The notes below the pieces were generated by a model. The model saw only the letters and a program-made list of their open reading frames with translations, had not been told where the DNA came from and ran no database searches. A DNA stretch of 64,000 bases from Alphaproteobacteria bacterium (GTDB lineage: Bacteria; Pseudomonadota; Alphaproteobacteria; Caulobacterales; Maricaulaceae), in contig JAJRSJ010000013.1 of assembly GCA_024278855.1 (NCBI GenBank), positions 1 through 64,000 of the forward strand, written 5' to 3'. Position numbers and translations under genes: made by a program. This document shows, piece by piece, positions 53,897 through 63,494 of the stretch (position 1 is the first letter of the stretch; every line of letters starts with the position of its first letter).

Positions 53897-55981
53897 TTAA
53901 GGGAATTTTACCGTAAAAACCGTGTCCGCTTGGTCAATTAGGCGGCGGCGATGGGCAATCACTACACGGGTTATGTCCATTTGGGCCAACACTTCAGAAA
54001 CTTTTGCCTCTGTAGCCGCGTCCAGATTGGCGGTTCCTTCGTCTAAAAACAGGATTTTCGGATCGTGATACAGGGCGCGGGCCAATAAAACTCTTTGCTT
54101 TTGACCGCCGGACAGCACACTGCCCATATCCCCAACCATGGACAAATAATTCATGGGCATAACGGCAATCTCGTCGTGGATTTGTGCAGCTATAGCGGCG
54201 CGGTAAACCTTTTGCATCTCAATCTCAGGATCGAAAAAACTAATATTATCGGCTATGGTACCGGACAGGAGTTTATCATCTTGCATAACCACACCGACTT
54301 GGGCCCGCCAACTGGCCATAGGCATGTCCGCCATTGGCTGCCCGTCTATTTCAATAGTGCCGGAACTCGGCGCATAAAGTCCCAATATCAATTTCATCAA
54401 TGTGGTTTTACCGCCGCCGCTCGGCCCGGTGATGGCTGTCATTTTCCCCGCCGGAATTTCAAGGTTTAACCCCTTGAGGACAAAGGGGTCGTTATCCGAA
54501 TAGCGAAAATCAATGTCTTTCAGGGAAATCGCGCCCAAAATGTTTTTATGCTTTAGGTCTGCGGCTTCGACCACCTCAGATTTTTCATAAACAATATCCG
54601 CCAACCGATCGAGATGCAAAGACAAGAGCGATACTTTAATGCCTTCGCTGAGCAGTTTTTTTATGCTCTCGGTGAAATGCATTTGATAGCCTAAAAACGC
54701 AAATAACATGCCGATGCTAAACAAGCCCCCCTCACCCATAATCAGCTTGGCGCCTAGATACACCACAATAACGATTTGCCCACCGATCAGAAATGTCTCG
54801 AAAAATTTCTGCAAGACTAGCCATTGGCCGTGAGCGGTCGACGCATTGATGGTATCAGCAAACAAATTACGCCAACTCGCTTCACGGGACGCTTCACGGC
54901 CAAACAATTTGACCGTGGTCGAAGCGCGGATGCTTTCTATGACATAGGTGTTTTCGATGGCTTTGGTGACAATAGCTTCTTCTTCGGTGCGGCGCAAATA
55001 CGGATATATCACCAAAGTCGCGAGCGTCAACAATGTCGTCATAAACAAAACCACAATGGCTAATTTTGGCGCATAAAGAAACATAATGCCCAAGGTAAAT
55101 AGAGCCATGAAACCGTCGAGCAAGATAGCGACTACGCTCTGGGTCAAAGCTTCTTGGATCGGGCGGGCCGAGCCGACCCGCGAAATAATGTCCCCCACAT
55201 GACGTTTTTCAAACCATGCGGTTGGCAGGCGGATCAGGTGGCGAAAGATATTGCCAACCATTTGAAAGCTCATTTGGTTACCGTAAACCAAGACGGCCCA
55301 ACCGCGCACGGCCTCACTAAGCGCCCTTATGATAACCAGACCACCAAAGCCCAATAAAAGCGCAAACAAAAACTGGCTATCGCCTTGCCCGCCTTCTGGG
55401 CCAATGGCCCGATCCACAACCAGTTGTAAATAAAACGGCGCGGCCAAAGCTGTCATCTGTAAAATCACTGACAGGCTCAAGGTTTGCAACACGGCCCGCT
55501 TCAATCCGACCATGCGCTCCCAAAGATCGGATAATTTTGGTTGTAAGCGGTTTTGCAACAAATTAACATCTGCGGCCGGGGATAGCTCTAGCACTACACC
55601 GGAGAAATGATCCGAGACTTTCTCCAAAGCCGTAACCCGCAGCCCGCGCCCTGGATCAATATAATGCACTTTATTGCCAACGATCTGTTTCAGCACGACA
55701 AAATGATTGAGGTCCCAGTGCAAAATAGCCGGGGTTTGGACTTTATGAAGTTGGTCAAGCTCAACCCGCATGGGCCGCGATGCAAGATGCAGGTTTGCCG
55801 CCGTTGCCATCACTTGTTTCAAATTAGCCCCTTTAAGGGAAATAGATGCGGTTTTGCGGAGAGCATTGAGGTCAATATCATGGCCATGATAACGGGCGAT
55901 CATCACCAAACAGGCCAGCCCGCACTCGGTCGCTTCGGTTTGCAACACAACGGGCAGTTTATTACGAGAGAAAAACCTCAC
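53897..55981 (-). CDS. Peptidase-containing ABC exporter (C39 bacteriocin-processing type)
   Basis: Cleaves double-glycine leaders and exports the core. GTG 55981 overlaps the upstream stop (GTGA) and gives 694 residues; a TTG at 56008 is possible. The C39 domain (about 1-125) has C20 in TEATECGLAC, H93 in LNHFVVLK and D109 in YIDPGRG, a complete triad. Six helices follow, then a nucleotide-binding domain with Walker A GPSGGGKTT, signature LSGGQKQRVLLARAL and Walker B KILFLDEG. The helix region keeps PTAWFEKRHVGDIISR. Its likely substrate is the peptide encoded 141 bp downstream. Confidence 0.95.
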   Translation of the reverse strand: MRFFSRNKLPVVLQTEATECGLACLVMIARYHGHDIDLNALRKTASISLKGANLKQVMATAANLHLASRPMRVELDQLHKVQTPAILHWDLNHFVVLKQIVGNKVHYIDPGRGLRVTALEKVSDHFSGVVLELSPAADVNLLQNRLQPKLSDLWERMVGLKRAVLQTLSLSVILQMTALAAPFYLQLVVDRAIGPEGGQGDSQFLFALLLGFGGLVIIRALSEAVRGWAVLVYGNQMSFQMVGNIFRHLIRLPTAWFEKRHVGDIISRVGSARPIQEALTQSVVAILLDGFMALFTLGIMFLYAPKLAIVVLFMTTLLTLATLVIYPYLRRTEEEAIVTKAIENTYVIESIRASTTVKLFGREASREASWRNLFADTINASTAHGQWLVLQKFFETFLIGGQIVIVVYLGAKLIMGEGGLFSIGMLFAFLGYQMHFTESIKKLLSEGIKVSLLSLHLDRLADIVYEKSEVVEAADLKHKNILGAISLKDIDFRYSDNDPFVLKGLNLEIPAGKMTAITGPSGGGKTTLMKLILGLYAPSSGTIEIDGQPMADMPMASWRAQVGVVMQDDKLLSGTIADNISFFDPEIEMQKVYRAAIAAQIHDEIAVMPMNYLSMVGDMGSVLSGGQKQRVLLARALYHDPKILFLDEGTANLDAATEAKVSEVLAQMDITRVVIAHRRRLIDQADTVFTVKFP

Positions 55982-56229
55982 GAACCAGACCCAAATATCC
56001 AGCGCCAAACCGGTATATTTTCACCATCAATTTGCACCAACCCCAAAACCCCAAATGCAACAACCCCCAAGACGATCATCACCAATAACCCGGTAATCAG
56101 CCATGTTGACAAAGGTGCCGCCAACACCACATCCCCATATAAGGCGCGGGTACGGTGGCGAATGGCTTCCGCGCGAAATAGCGGCGTTTTTTTGGGGGTG
56201 GGGGCAGGTGTCTTTTTTTCATCACTCAT
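55978..56229 (-). CDS. Miniature HlyD-like membrane protein (83 residues)
   Basis: ATG 56229 starts a short cytoplasmic tail, then LFRAEAIRHRTRALYGDVVL and one helix (STWLITGLLVMIVLGVVAFGVLGL), a pattern typical of the N-terminus of HlyD-type adaptors paired with C39 exporters. Instead of the roughly 300-residue periplasmic hairpin and barrel, only VQIDGENIPVWRWIFGSGS follows. That ending itself resembles HlyD C-terminal tails (x-W-x-W-hydrophobic), as if the middle were deleted in frame. The stop overlaps the exporter start (GTGA), so the two are coupled. A full adaptor may be encoded elsewhere. Confidence 0.75.
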   Translation of the reverse strand: MSDEKKTPAPTPKKTPLFRAEAIRHRTRALYGDVVLAAPLSTWLITGLLVMIVLGVVAFGVLGLVQIDGENIPVWRWIFGSGS

Positions 56230-56244
56230 GGGACAAGTGTACGT

Positions 56245-56278
56245 GTAGGGTGGATTAGCCGCAAGGCGTAATCTACCA
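56245..56278. repeat. REP-like palindrome upstream of the exporter operon
   Basis: GTAGGGTGGATTAGCC and GGCGTAATCTACC form a hairpin around GCAA with one bulge and one mismatch. Very similar GGTGGATTA palindromes are dispersed across many proteobacterial genomes. It lies between cobT and the mini-adaptor gene. Confidence 0.6.
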
Positions 56279-56319
56279 TTTGTAAACACAGATGTTAAAC
56301 ACCGATGATTGGCGGGAAA

Positions 56320-58155
56320 TTATACACGACCACGTTTTATCGCCTTTTCCTCGAACAACTCGGCCAGTTTTTCTGTCATGGCGCCGCCCAATTCTTCTAT
56401 GTCCGTAATAGTAACTGCGCGGCTATACCAGCGCGTAACATCATGATTGATACCAATGGCAATAAGTTCAACCTCGGATCGGTTCTCTATTTTATCAATA
56501 ACGGTGTGCAGGTGCTGCTCCAATATTCCCGATTTATTGCGCGACTGGGTCGCGTCGTCCACGGGAGCGCCGTCTGAAATCACCATAAGAATGCGCCTTT
56601 GCTCAGGCCGGGCCATCAAACGCCCATAGGCCCATTCCAAAGCCTCGCCGTCTATATTTTCCTTGAGTAAACCTTCGCGCATCATCAAGCCAAGATTGTT
56701 TTTGGCGCGCCGCCACGGCATGTCGGCGGATTTATAAATAATATGCCGCAAATCATTGAGCCGCCCTGGGTTGGCAGGTTTATCCGCCGCCAGCCAGTCC
56801 TGGAACGACGTACCGCCCTTCCAGGCCCGTGTGGTAAACCCTAGAATTTCGCATTTAACCGCACAACGCTCCAACGTCCGCGCCAATACATCCGCGCACA
56901 CAGCCGCCATCATGATCGGGCGGCCGCGCATGGAGCCGGAATTGTCCAAAAGGATCGAAACTACCGTGTCCCTGAACTCCGTCTGCTTTTCCACCTTGAA
57001 GCTCAATGGTTGCATGGGGTCGGTAATCACACGGGTCAAACGGGCCGTATCCAACAACCCCTCCTCCAGATCAAAACTCCATGATCTTTGTTGTTGGGCC
57101 ATCAAACGGCGTTGCAAACGGTTGGCGAGGCGGGCGATCACCGAGCTTAGGTTTTTCATATGACCGTCGAGATAAGTACGCAGGCGCTCCAACTCGTCCA
57201 GTTCGCACAAATCCTCGGCTTTGATTACTTCGTCGTGGGCAGTGGTAAACACATGATAAGGGGCGGGCATATTGGATAAATTCGCCGGACGCTCGGACGG
57301 GTCAGGCACTTGGTTGCCCTCGCTACCCTCAGCTTCAACATCATCGCCGTCAACTAAGTCCGTCTCCTCATCATCATCTTGCGTATCAGCTTTGGCCAAC
57401 CTGGCCGCACCGGGGTCTTGTTCTTGCCCGTCGTCCTTTACGTTATTGGGGTTTTGGTCCTCGTCGTCCCGTGCCTCGTCGTCCTCGGGCGCATCTTGGT
57501 CAATATTGGCCAAATCATCGCCCATATCAAAGGCGCGCAGCAGGTCTTGCGCCGCTTGCGAAAATGCCGCTTGATCTGCGAGATTATCCGAGAGCTTATC
57601 CAGTTCTGCACCGCCCATTTCCAAAATATAATCCCGCCATGCCGCCATCAAGCCTTTGGCACCTTTTGGCGCGGGGCGACCGTTAAAAACTTCGCGGGCC
57701 AGAACGCCAATGGCTTCGGCCAAGGGCGCATCATTTTGCGCAAGGTCGTCCCGGTGATACCCGCGCCGCCGCGCCCGCGCATCCTGCGCGGCGTGTAAAT
57801 TATCCCCAACCCCGTCCATAACCCGCGCGCCTAGCGCCTCAATCCGGGCCTGTTCCAACGCTTCATAAATCGCCTGGGCCGGGCCGGGTTGAGGCAGGTT
57901 TTTGGCGTAAATATCTGCGTCGTGCAAAGCGAGGCGAAGCGCCAAAGCATCCGCCTCACCGCGAGATTTGGCAATGGCTTTTTTGGTGGGTTGGGCCGCT
58001 GGCACAGGCAAAATGATTTGGGTTTCCTCGCCGCGCCGCGAAAGTACACCGACCTCACCACCATATTGAACATCCAATTCCCGTTCCCCAGACAAGGCCT
58101 TAGTCGCGGCAGATAGTGCGCGTTTGTATGTTTCAATGGGGGTGGGGTTAGTCAT
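56320..58155 (-). CDS. cobT: Cobaltochelatase CobT subunit
   Basis: Forms with CobS the AAA+/VWA chaperone complex that drives cobalt insertion by CobN. 611 residues: an N-terminal helical region, a long acidic stretch ([13 protein letters not shown] ... [22 protein letters not shown]) and a C-terminal VWA domain with a MIDAS motif ([12 protein letters not shown]). [12 protein letters not shown] and [25 protein letters not shown] are CobT-specific. No cobN or other corrin genes are in the window. It is separated from cobS by a REP pair. Confidence 0.95.
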   Translation of the reverse strand: MTNPTPIETYKRALSAATKALSGERELDVQYGGEVGVLSRRGEETQIILPVPAAQPTKKAIAKSRGEADALALRLALHDADIYAKNLPQPGPAQAIYEALEQARIEALGARVMDGVGDNLHAAQDARARRRGYHRDDLAQNDAPLAEAIGVLAREVFNGRPAPKGAKGLMAAWRDYILEMGGAELDKLSDNLADQAAFSQAAQDLLRAFDMGDDLANIDQDAPEDDEARDDEDQNPNNVKDDGQEQDPGAARLAKADTQDDDEETDLVDGDDVEAEGSEGNQVPDPSERPANLSNMPAPYHVFTTAHDEVIKAEDLCELDELERLRTYLDGHMKNLSSVIARLANRLQRRLMAQQQRSWSFDLEEGLLDTARLTRVITDPMQPLSFKVEKQTEFRDTVVSILLDNSGSMRGRPIMMAAVCADVLARTLERCAVKCEILGFTTRAWKGGTSFQDWLAADKPANPGRLNDLRHIIYKSADMPWRRAKNNLGLMMREGLLKENIDGEALEWAYGRLMARPEQRRILMVISDGAPVDDATQSRNKSGILEQHLHTVIDKIENRSEVELIAIGINHDVTRWYSRAVTITDIEELGGAMTEKLAELFEEKAIKRGRV

Positions 58156-58158
58156 TTA

Positions 58159-58282
58159 TATCCCGCTCATACCTGCGCATGCAGGTATCCATCGCAGGGT
58201 TTCCAAGTGGAAGGCTTCGCACTGCGATTTTTCCCGATAGTACAGAGATAGACCCCTGCATGCGCAGGGGTGAGCGGGTATA
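58159..58282. repeat. REPIN-like pair of inverted palindromes between cobS and cobT
   Basis: 58159-58185 (containing ACCTGCGCATGCAGGT) is the imperfect reverse complement of 58255-58282 (CCTGCATGCGCAGGGGTGAG), around a 69-bp centre. Both ends carry the shared CCCGCTCA/TGAGCGGG word. The structure is typical of mobile REP doublets and lies inside the cobS-cobT transcription unit. Confidence 0.8.
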
Positions 58283-58311
58283 ATGGAATATGAGCTTGGC
58301 CGCCCCACAAC

Positions 58312-59295
58312 TTAAGCCACCAACACCGTAGCACTACTTTCCGGCAGGTCCTCACCGAAAGCCCGTTGGTAAAACTCGGCTATGAGTGGGCGTTCCAGTT
58401 CGTCGCATTTGTTTAGGAATGTCATGCGAAAGCCTAGCGCCAAATCACCGCCGAAAATGCGGGTGTTTTCGGCCCAGTTCATGACGGTGCGCGGGCTCAT
58501 GAGCGTGGAGATATCTCCGGCCATGAACGCATTTCTGGTCATATCGGCGACCCGTACCATTTTTGCGATTATATCGCGACCTTCAGCGGTGTCATATGTC
58601 GGCGAGCGGGCCAACACTATGGCAGCTTCTTCGTCGTGGGCCAGATAATTGAGCGTGGTGACGATTTGCCACCTGTCCATTTGGCCTTGGTTAATTTGTT
58701 GGGTACCGTGATAAAGTCCGGTGGTGTCGCCGAGCCCGACCGTATTGGTGGTCGAGAACAGACGAAATGCGGAGTGCGGCGTAATCACACGGTTTTGGTC
58801 AAGCAATGTCAAACGGCCATCGGCCTCCAATATGCGCTGGATCACAAACATTACGTCCGGGCGGCCAGCATCATATTCATCGAACACCAGAGCTACCGGA
58901 TTTTGCAAAGCCCAGGGCAATAACCCCTCACGAAATTCGGTGATCTGCTTGCCGTCTTTGAGGACAATGGCGTCCTTGCCGATCAAATCGATACGCGAAA
59001 TATGGCTATCAAGATTGATGCGCACCAAAGGCCAGTTGAGATGTGCCGCCACTTGCTCGATATGGGTGGATTTGCCCGTACCATGATAGCCCTGCACCAT
59101 GACCCGACGGTTATAGACAAAGCCCGCCAAAATAGCCCGAGTGGTTTCAGGGTCAAACCGGTAGGCTTTATCTATGGCAGGTGTGTGTTCGCCGGGCTTG
59201 GAAAACGCCGGGATTTTGGCACCAAAATCAACGCCAAACAGTTTCTTGGCCGACACTTCGGTATCGGGTTTAAATATAGGAAAAATGTCACTCAT
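58312..59295 (-). CDS. cobS: Cobaltochelatase CobS subunit (AAA+ ATPase)
   Basis: 327 residues of a MoxR-like AAA+ protein. Walker A is [20 protein letters not shown], Walker [17 protein letters not shown], sensor [13 protein letters not shown]. The N-terminal [20 protein letters not shown] and the C-terminal [12 protein letters not shown] are CobS-specific. It is 3 bp from the J-domain gene upstream, the standard alphaproteobacterial arrangement. Confidence 0.96.
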   Translation of the reverse strand: MSDIFPIFKPDTEVSAKKLFGVDFGAKIPAFSKPGEHTPAIDKAYRFDPETTRAILAGFVYNRRVMVQGYHGTGKSTHIEQVAAHLNWPLVRINLDSHISRIDLIGKDAIVLKDGKQITEFREGLLPWALQNPVALVFDEYDAGRPDVMFVIQRILEADGRLTLLDQNRVITPHSAFRLFSTTNTVGLGDTTGLYHGTQQINQGQMDRWQIVTTLNYLAHDEEAAIVLARSPTYDTAEGRDIIAKMVRVADMTRNAFMAGDISTLMSPRTVMNWAENTRIFGGDLALGFRMTFLNKCDELERPLIAEFYQRAFGEDLPESSATVLVA

Positions 59296-59298
59296 AAA

Positions 59299-59910
59299 TT
59301 ATGCCAACTTGGTTGTTTTCAAGACCTTATAGGCCTTTACGACCCGTTGGAAAGAGGCTTCTGTGGTGCGGTCGCCTCCGTTCGCATCGGGATGTAATTG
59401 CTTGACCAGTTGGGTATAACGCTCACGCACCATTTTGGGGCCAGAAAATTCGTCCAGACCCAGATCGTTAAGCGCCTTGATCTGCAATTTGGAAAGACGC
59501 CGGCGCGGAGCCTCAGTTGGGACTTCGGCTCCGTCGCCGAAAATATTATAATCATCGGCAAAATCAGCCACACCCGCTTTGGCTTTGCGCCGTACTTTGG
59601 CACGATCAGAGGTGTTCTGGCGCACATCCCAAGTTGGGCGGTGGCCGTGGCGGGCACCGATCTGCCATTTGGTAATATCCTCATCGCTCATATCAGAGAA
59701 AAAGTTCCAATTTTTATTATACTCGCGAGCATGGGGGGCACAAAAATAATAATATTCGCGCAGTCGGTCAGGGCTTTTAGGCGCCTTGCAGCCACCTTTG
59801 GACAAACACCCGGCCCATTCGCACGGCATATCTTCCGGCTTTAATTTCTTGCCCGGCGGCTTAATTCTGATATCCATACCCTTCATGCGGTATTTAAATC
59901 CGTCGCTCAT
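59299..59910 (-). CDS. J-domain (DnaJ-like) protein
   Basis: 203 residues. The N-terminal half has CEWAGCLSKGGCKAPKSPDRLREYYYFCAPHAREYNKNW, a cysteine-rich element typical of the alphaproteobacterial J-protein encoded beside cobS. The C-terminal J-domain ends with KQLHPDANGGDR and AYKVLKT; the essential HPD is present. It probably stimulates a DnaK ATPase for a specific client. It is divergent from bolA. Confidence 0.92.
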   Translation of the reverse strand: MSDGFKYRMKGMDIRIKPPGKKLKPEDMPCEWAGCLSKGGCKAPKSPDRLREYYYFCAPHAREYNKNWNFFSDMSDEDITKWQIGARHGHRPTWDVRQNTSDRAKVRRKAKAGVADFADDYNIFGDGAEVPTEAPRRRLSKLQIKALNDLGLDEFSGPKMVRERYTQLVKQLHPDANGGDRTTEASFQRVVKAYKVLKTTKLA

Positions 59911-59974
59911 ACTCTAAACTCACTTTTCGCCCCACATAATCCAAAATGGGGCATGTTAAAAAAGGCAAATTAAA

Positions 59975-60256
59975 ATGGGGCCAATTGCGCAATCAATCAA
60001 GGAAAAACTTGACAAAGCTTTCAATCCAACGCAGTTGGATGTGATCGACGAAAGCTATAAACATGCAGGTCACGCGGGCGCCGAGGCCCATGCAGCTAAA
60101 TATCAAGGTGGCGAAAGCCATTTCCACGTTATAATCGCATCAGAAACCCTTACCAAAATGACCCGTCTGGCCCGCCACCGCGCCGTAATGGATGTGCTGG
60201 CGGATTTAATGGTAGAACGGGTACATGCACTCAGGCTTGAGGTCATTGCCGACTAA
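59975..60256 (+). CDS. bolA: BolA family protein
   Basis: 93 residues with the class II KH-like fold: IKEKLDKAFNPTQLDVIDES, HVIIASETLTKMTRLARHRAVMDVL and the C-terminal HALRLEVIA. The signature HFHVIIAS and a histidine loop (HAGHAGAEAHAAKY) suggest [2Fe-2S] sharing with a monothiol glutaredoxin. Its stop overlaps the stop of the convergent CorC-type gene by 4 bp. Confidence 0.93.
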   Translation: MGPIAQSIKEKLDKAFNPTQLDVIDESYKHAGHAGAEAHAAKYQGGESHFHVIIASETLTKMTRLARHRAVMDVLADLMVERVHALRLEVIAD

Positions 60257-61533
60257 CCTCTTTCCCCAACCTGCCTCACTTTAACTGAAGTAATCTGGTT
60301 TTTTTGCTTGGCCATTATTTCGAAGCGGTGGCCGTAGAAAGCAAAAACCTGTCCGACATCCGGGATGGTTTGGCTTTCGTGGATGATTAGACCAGCTATG
60401 GTCACAGCGTCATCGTCCGGCAAATCCCAATCTCTGTCCCGGTTTAAGTCGCGTACCGGAACATCCCCGGCCACGATAACCGAGCCGTCATTGCCGGGTT
60501 TTACACCTTCAATCTCATCATCGTATTCGTCTTGGATGTCACCGACGATTTCCTCGATAATATCTTCCAATGTCACCACCCCCATGAGCGCACCATATTC
60601 ATCGACCACCAAAGCAAAATGGGCACGCCTCTTTTGAAACATCCGAAGTTGGGTCAGAACCGATGTGGTTTCGGGGACAAACCACGGCTCGCGCAGAAGC
60701 TTGTCTATATTTAGCCCGTTCATTTCGCCGCCAGTTTTTGACAAAGCCCCCAGCAAGTCTTTGGCATGTAAAATACCGATTACATTGTCTTTTTCACCCC
60801 GCCATAGCGGCAAGCGCGAATGGCCGCTATCCAACACTTGCTTGACGATTTTTTCAGGCTCTAGATCTGCGTCAATCATCACCAGGTTTTTGCGGTGGAT
60901 CATCACCTCCTCGACGATCAAATCCCCGATATTGAGAACCCCTAAAATCTGGTCGCGCTCGCTTTTATCAACCCGGCCTTCATGGGTGTGCAGATTAACC
61001 GCGCCGCGAATTTCGTCGGCCATTGTCCACGAACCAACATCTGACTTGACCCCAAACAAACGCAATATCCCGTTGACCAAAACCTGTATGGCACTGACAA
61101 TTGGTGCGAACAATAAAACTGCGAAACTGACCGGGCGGGCCACCGTTATCGAGGCCTCATCCGGCCTCGTGATCGCGTAAGTTTTGGGTAGAACTTCGGC
61201 AAAGATCAGTATCAATGCCGTCATAATGCCAGTCGCAATCATAACACCAATATCCCCAAACATAGACAACATAAGCCCGGTCATCAGCGCGGAGGCCATA
61301 ATATTGACCAGATTGTTGCCGAGCAAAAGAGCCCCGATTAACCGCTCACGGCTTTCCAGCAATTTTGCAACAATGGATGCTCCCTTGCTACCCTCCTTGG
61401 CGCGGGCATGAATGCGCGACCGCGATGCAGCGGTTAAGGCGGTTTCGGAGACGGAGAAGAACCCCCCGATTATGAGTAAAGCCAATATGGCCACCAAAGT
61501 GACAATAGTTTCGAGGGTAAAAATTTCGCTCAT
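60253..61533 (-). CDS. CNNM/CorC-HlyC family membrane protein with CBS domains
   Basis: ATG 61533 overlaps the aroB stop (TGATG); a longer frame from 61545 is rejected. 426 residues: a DUF21 membrane domain with GGFFSVSETALTAASRSRI, three more helices, a CBS pair (MIHRKNLVMIDADLEPEKIVKQVLDSGHSRLPLWRG; PETTSVLTQLRMFQKRRAHFALVVDEYGALMGVVTLEDIIEEIVGDI) and a C-terminal CorC_HlyC domain. The family is linked to magnesium or cobalt homeostasis. Co-transcription with aroB is likely from the overlap. Confidence 0.94.
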   Translation of the reverse strand: MSEIFTLETIVTLVAILALLIIGGFFSVSETALTAASRSRIHARAKEGSKGASIVAKLLESRERLIGALLLGNNLVNIMASALMTGLMLSMFGDIGVMIATGIMTALILIFAEVLPKTYAITRPDEASITVARPVSFAVLLFAPIVSAIQVLVNGILRLFGVKSDVGSWTMADEIRGAVNLHTHEGRVDKSERDQILGVLNIGDLIVEEVMIHRKNLVMIDADLEPEKIVKQVLDSGHSRLPLWRGEKDNVIGILHAKDLLGALSKTGGEMNGLNIDKLLREPWFVPETTSVLTQLRMFQKRRAHFALVVDEYGALMGVVTLEDIIEEIVGDIQDEYDDEIEGVKPGNDGSVIVAGDVPVRDLNRDRDWDLPDDDAVTIAGLIIHESQTIPDVGQVFAFYGHRFEIMAKQKNQITSVKVRQVGERG

Positions 61534-62657
61534 CAGGATTTGCATGCTTTCTTTAAAAATTTAAGTAGTGAGGTTTTATCGGCGGCGCGGTGTATAAAAG
61601 CTTTGCCGATACCGCGTGTTAAAACAAGATTTATATCACGCCTAGTGTTTTTCTTGTCGCGCTCCATAAAGGCTAGGAGTGCACCCGGGTCGATTTTAAG
61701 TTTTGTAGGTAGACCGGGCAACATTGTCATTTTGTGCTGTGTCAAATGGGTCCGCAGCTGCTCCACGTCTTCGCTCGCGCACAGGCCAAGAATTTCGGAA
61801 TACTCAAAGGCCATTAACATGCCGGCACTGACCGCTTCGCCGTGCAGTAAAGAGCCGCTATACCTAGCCACCGCTTCCAAGGCATGGGCGAATGTATGGC
61901 CGAGATTGAGCAAAGCCCGCTCGCCGCGCTCAAACTCATCGCGTTTGACGATGGCCGCCTTGGCGGTGCAGGACGTCGCAATTGCCGTGCGCAAAGCGGT
62001 CTCGTCGCGGCTCAGGACTGCGCCCGCATTGGCGTCTAGCCAACCCCAAAAACCCGGGTCGTTAATGAGTGCGTATTTCAAAACTTCCGCATATCCGGCC
62101 CGCATGTGCCTGTCGTCTAGGGTGGCGAGAACATCCGTATCGATTAAAACGCATTTGGGTTGATAAAACTGACCCACCAGGTTTTTGCCCGCAGGGGTAT
62201 TGATAGCGGTTTTACCGCCAACCGAGCTGTCAACCTGAGCCAACAAGGTTGTAGGAATTTGCACAAAGTTGCAGCCGCGCTTTAAAATACTGGCAACAAA
62301 TCCGGTTAAATCGCCTATTACACCGCCGCCAAAAGCGACCAAAGTATCGTCTCTGGTAAAATTGGCCCGCAGTAATTGGTCCAACACATCTTGTAATACA
62401 TCAAAACTTTTCGTCGCCTCGCCGGGCGGCAAAATTATTGTCTCAATTTGTCCGCCGACCAACCCAGACATCAGAGATGTTAAATGCAGGCTAGCAACCG
62501 TTTCGTCTGTAATGATTACGATTCTCCCGGCCCCAATATGCTGTGCCAATAATTCACCAGCACCGGACAAGAGGCCGCTGCCAATATGAATAGGGTAAGA
62601 GCGCTCCGCCAAGTCTACGATAATAGTTTTCGGCGAAGTTTTGGTGCCTTCACGCAT
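61533..62657 (-). CDS. aroB: 3-Dehydroquinate synthase AroB
   Basis: Second step of the shikimate pathway (DAHP to 3-dehydroquinate), an NAD+- and metal-dependent cytoplasmic enzyme. 374 residues: IIITDETVASLH-like nucleotide region, PPGEATKSFDVLQDVLDQLL, VAFGGGVIGDLTGFVASILKRG, QIPTTLLAQVDSSVGGKTAIN, the metal site ERALLNLGHTFAHALE and a late HGEAVSAGM. It overlaps aroK by 8 bp. Confidence 0.97.
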   Translation of the reverse strand: MREGTKTSPKTIIVDLAERSYPIHIGSGLLSGAGELLAQHIGAGRIVIITDETVASLHLTSLMSGLVGGQIETIILPPGEATKSFDVLQDVLDQLLRANFTRDDTLVAFGGGVIGDLTGFVASILKRGCNFVQIPTTLLAQVDSSVGGKTAINTPAGKNLVGQFYQPKCVLIDTDVLATLDDRHMRAGYAEVLKYALINDPGFWGWLDANAGAVLSRDETALRTAIATSCTAKAAIVKRDEFERGERALLNLGHTFAHALEAVARYSGSLLHGEAVSAGMLMAFEYSEILGLCASEDVEQLRTHLTQHKMTMLPGLPTKLKIDPGALLAFMERDKKNTRRDINLVLTRGIGKAFIHRAADKTSLLKFLKKACKS

Positions 62658-63219
62658 CTGCCGTCTCCAGATATTTTTTAAGTGCCTCGATCACCCGCCC
62701 AACCGTGGTTGCGTGGGAACAAGCCCCTGCCCTGACGCACAAATGGGCTTCGCTATAAAGCGGATAGCGGGCATCTGCTAAAGCCCGCATGGCGGCTTCG
62801 GGATCATCTACATCCAAAAGCGGACGTTTGTCACGCTTGCGGTTGACTCGCTCCATATTGGTTTTAAAATCCGCTTTCAGCCATATGGTAATACTGTTTT
62901 CATTTAATATTTTTCGGGTGGCGGCCGGGACAAAAGCGCCGCCGCCTGTCCCCAGTACAATAGGATACGCGCTGAGCAACCGCGTGATAACGCGGCGTTC
63001 GCCCGCACGAAATGCATCCTCTCCGTGGCTTTGAAAATAACCTTTGACGGTGCGTCCGCTAGCCTTTTCAATTTCTTCATCGGAATCAAAAAATGGCATG
63101 TCTATTCGCTTGGCCAACCGCCGTCCAATCGTGGTTTTTCCCACGCCCATCAGCCCGACCAAGGCGATTGACCTTCCGCCCATTGTTTTCCTATCAAGTG
63201 CAGCTATGTCAGCGCACAT
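62650..63219 (-). CDS. aroK: Shikimate kinase AroK
   Basis: Phosphorylates shikimate at O3. 189 residues: Walker A GLMGVGKTTIGRRLA, the shikimate-binding DSDEEIEKASGRTV, GGGAFV and the lid RKRDKRPLLDV. The first twelve residues may be a slightly long start; an ATG at residue 13 (63183) is an alternative. It heads the aroK-aroB-CorC operon. Confidence 0.96.
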   Translation of the reverse strand: MCADIAALDRKTMGGRSIALVGLMGVGKTTIGRRLAKRIDMPFFDSDEEIEKASGRTVKGYFQSHGEDAFRAGERRVITRLLSAYPIVLGTGGGAFVPAATRKILNENSITIWLKADFKTNMERVNRKRDKRPLLDVDDPEAAMRALADARYPLYSEAHLCVRAGACSHATTVGRVIEALKKYLETADA

Positions 63220-63246
63220 TTTAACACTCCTTTACCTCTTGATCTT

Positions 63247-63266
63247 TAGGGTTGAGCCTAAAGACA
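63247..63266. promoter_or_regulatory. Small inverted repeat upstream of aroK
   Basis: CTTTAGG-GTTGAG-CCTAAAG has perfect 7-bp arms in the divergent spacer between aroK and the gene at 63354. It could be an operator or an RNA hairpin. Nothing else is recognised in 63220-63353 beyond the Shine-Dalgarno AAGGAGA at 63343. Confidence 0.35.
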
Positions 63267-63353
63267 GGAATTTTTACTTTATTTATACACACTATGTCTG
63301 GAATTTGCCATATTCTCAATGTAAATCTTTGAGATACATAAAAAGGAGACAAC

Positions 63354-63494
63354 ATGAAAAAATCAGGCTGGGTCGTAATAATTTTATTGCTTGTGCTGAT
63401 CGGTGCATCTTATTGGTTGTTGCGCGGATCTGACAGCGTGCATTTGGATCGGCAAGAAATTGTTGTCAATGTCCCTGATACGTTTGAGAAATAA
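63354..63494 (+). CDS. Small single-helix membrane protein (46 residues)
   Basis: A strong AAGGAGA lies five bases before ATG 63354. The product has a basic start (MKKSGW), one hydrophobic helix (VVIILLLVLIGASYWLL) and a short polar tail (RGSDSVHLDRQEIVVNVPDT). It overlaps or abuts the next gene on the same strand, so they are probably co-transcribed. No family is recognised. Confidence 0.72.
   Translation: MKKSGWVVIILLLVLIGASYWLLRGSDSVHLDRQEIVVNVPDTFEK

Noticed and set aside
55607-56248. 213-residue plus-strand frame opposite the exporter N-terminus
   Set aside because: It is antisense to the C39 domain with its complete catalytic triad; the pattern is not protein-like.
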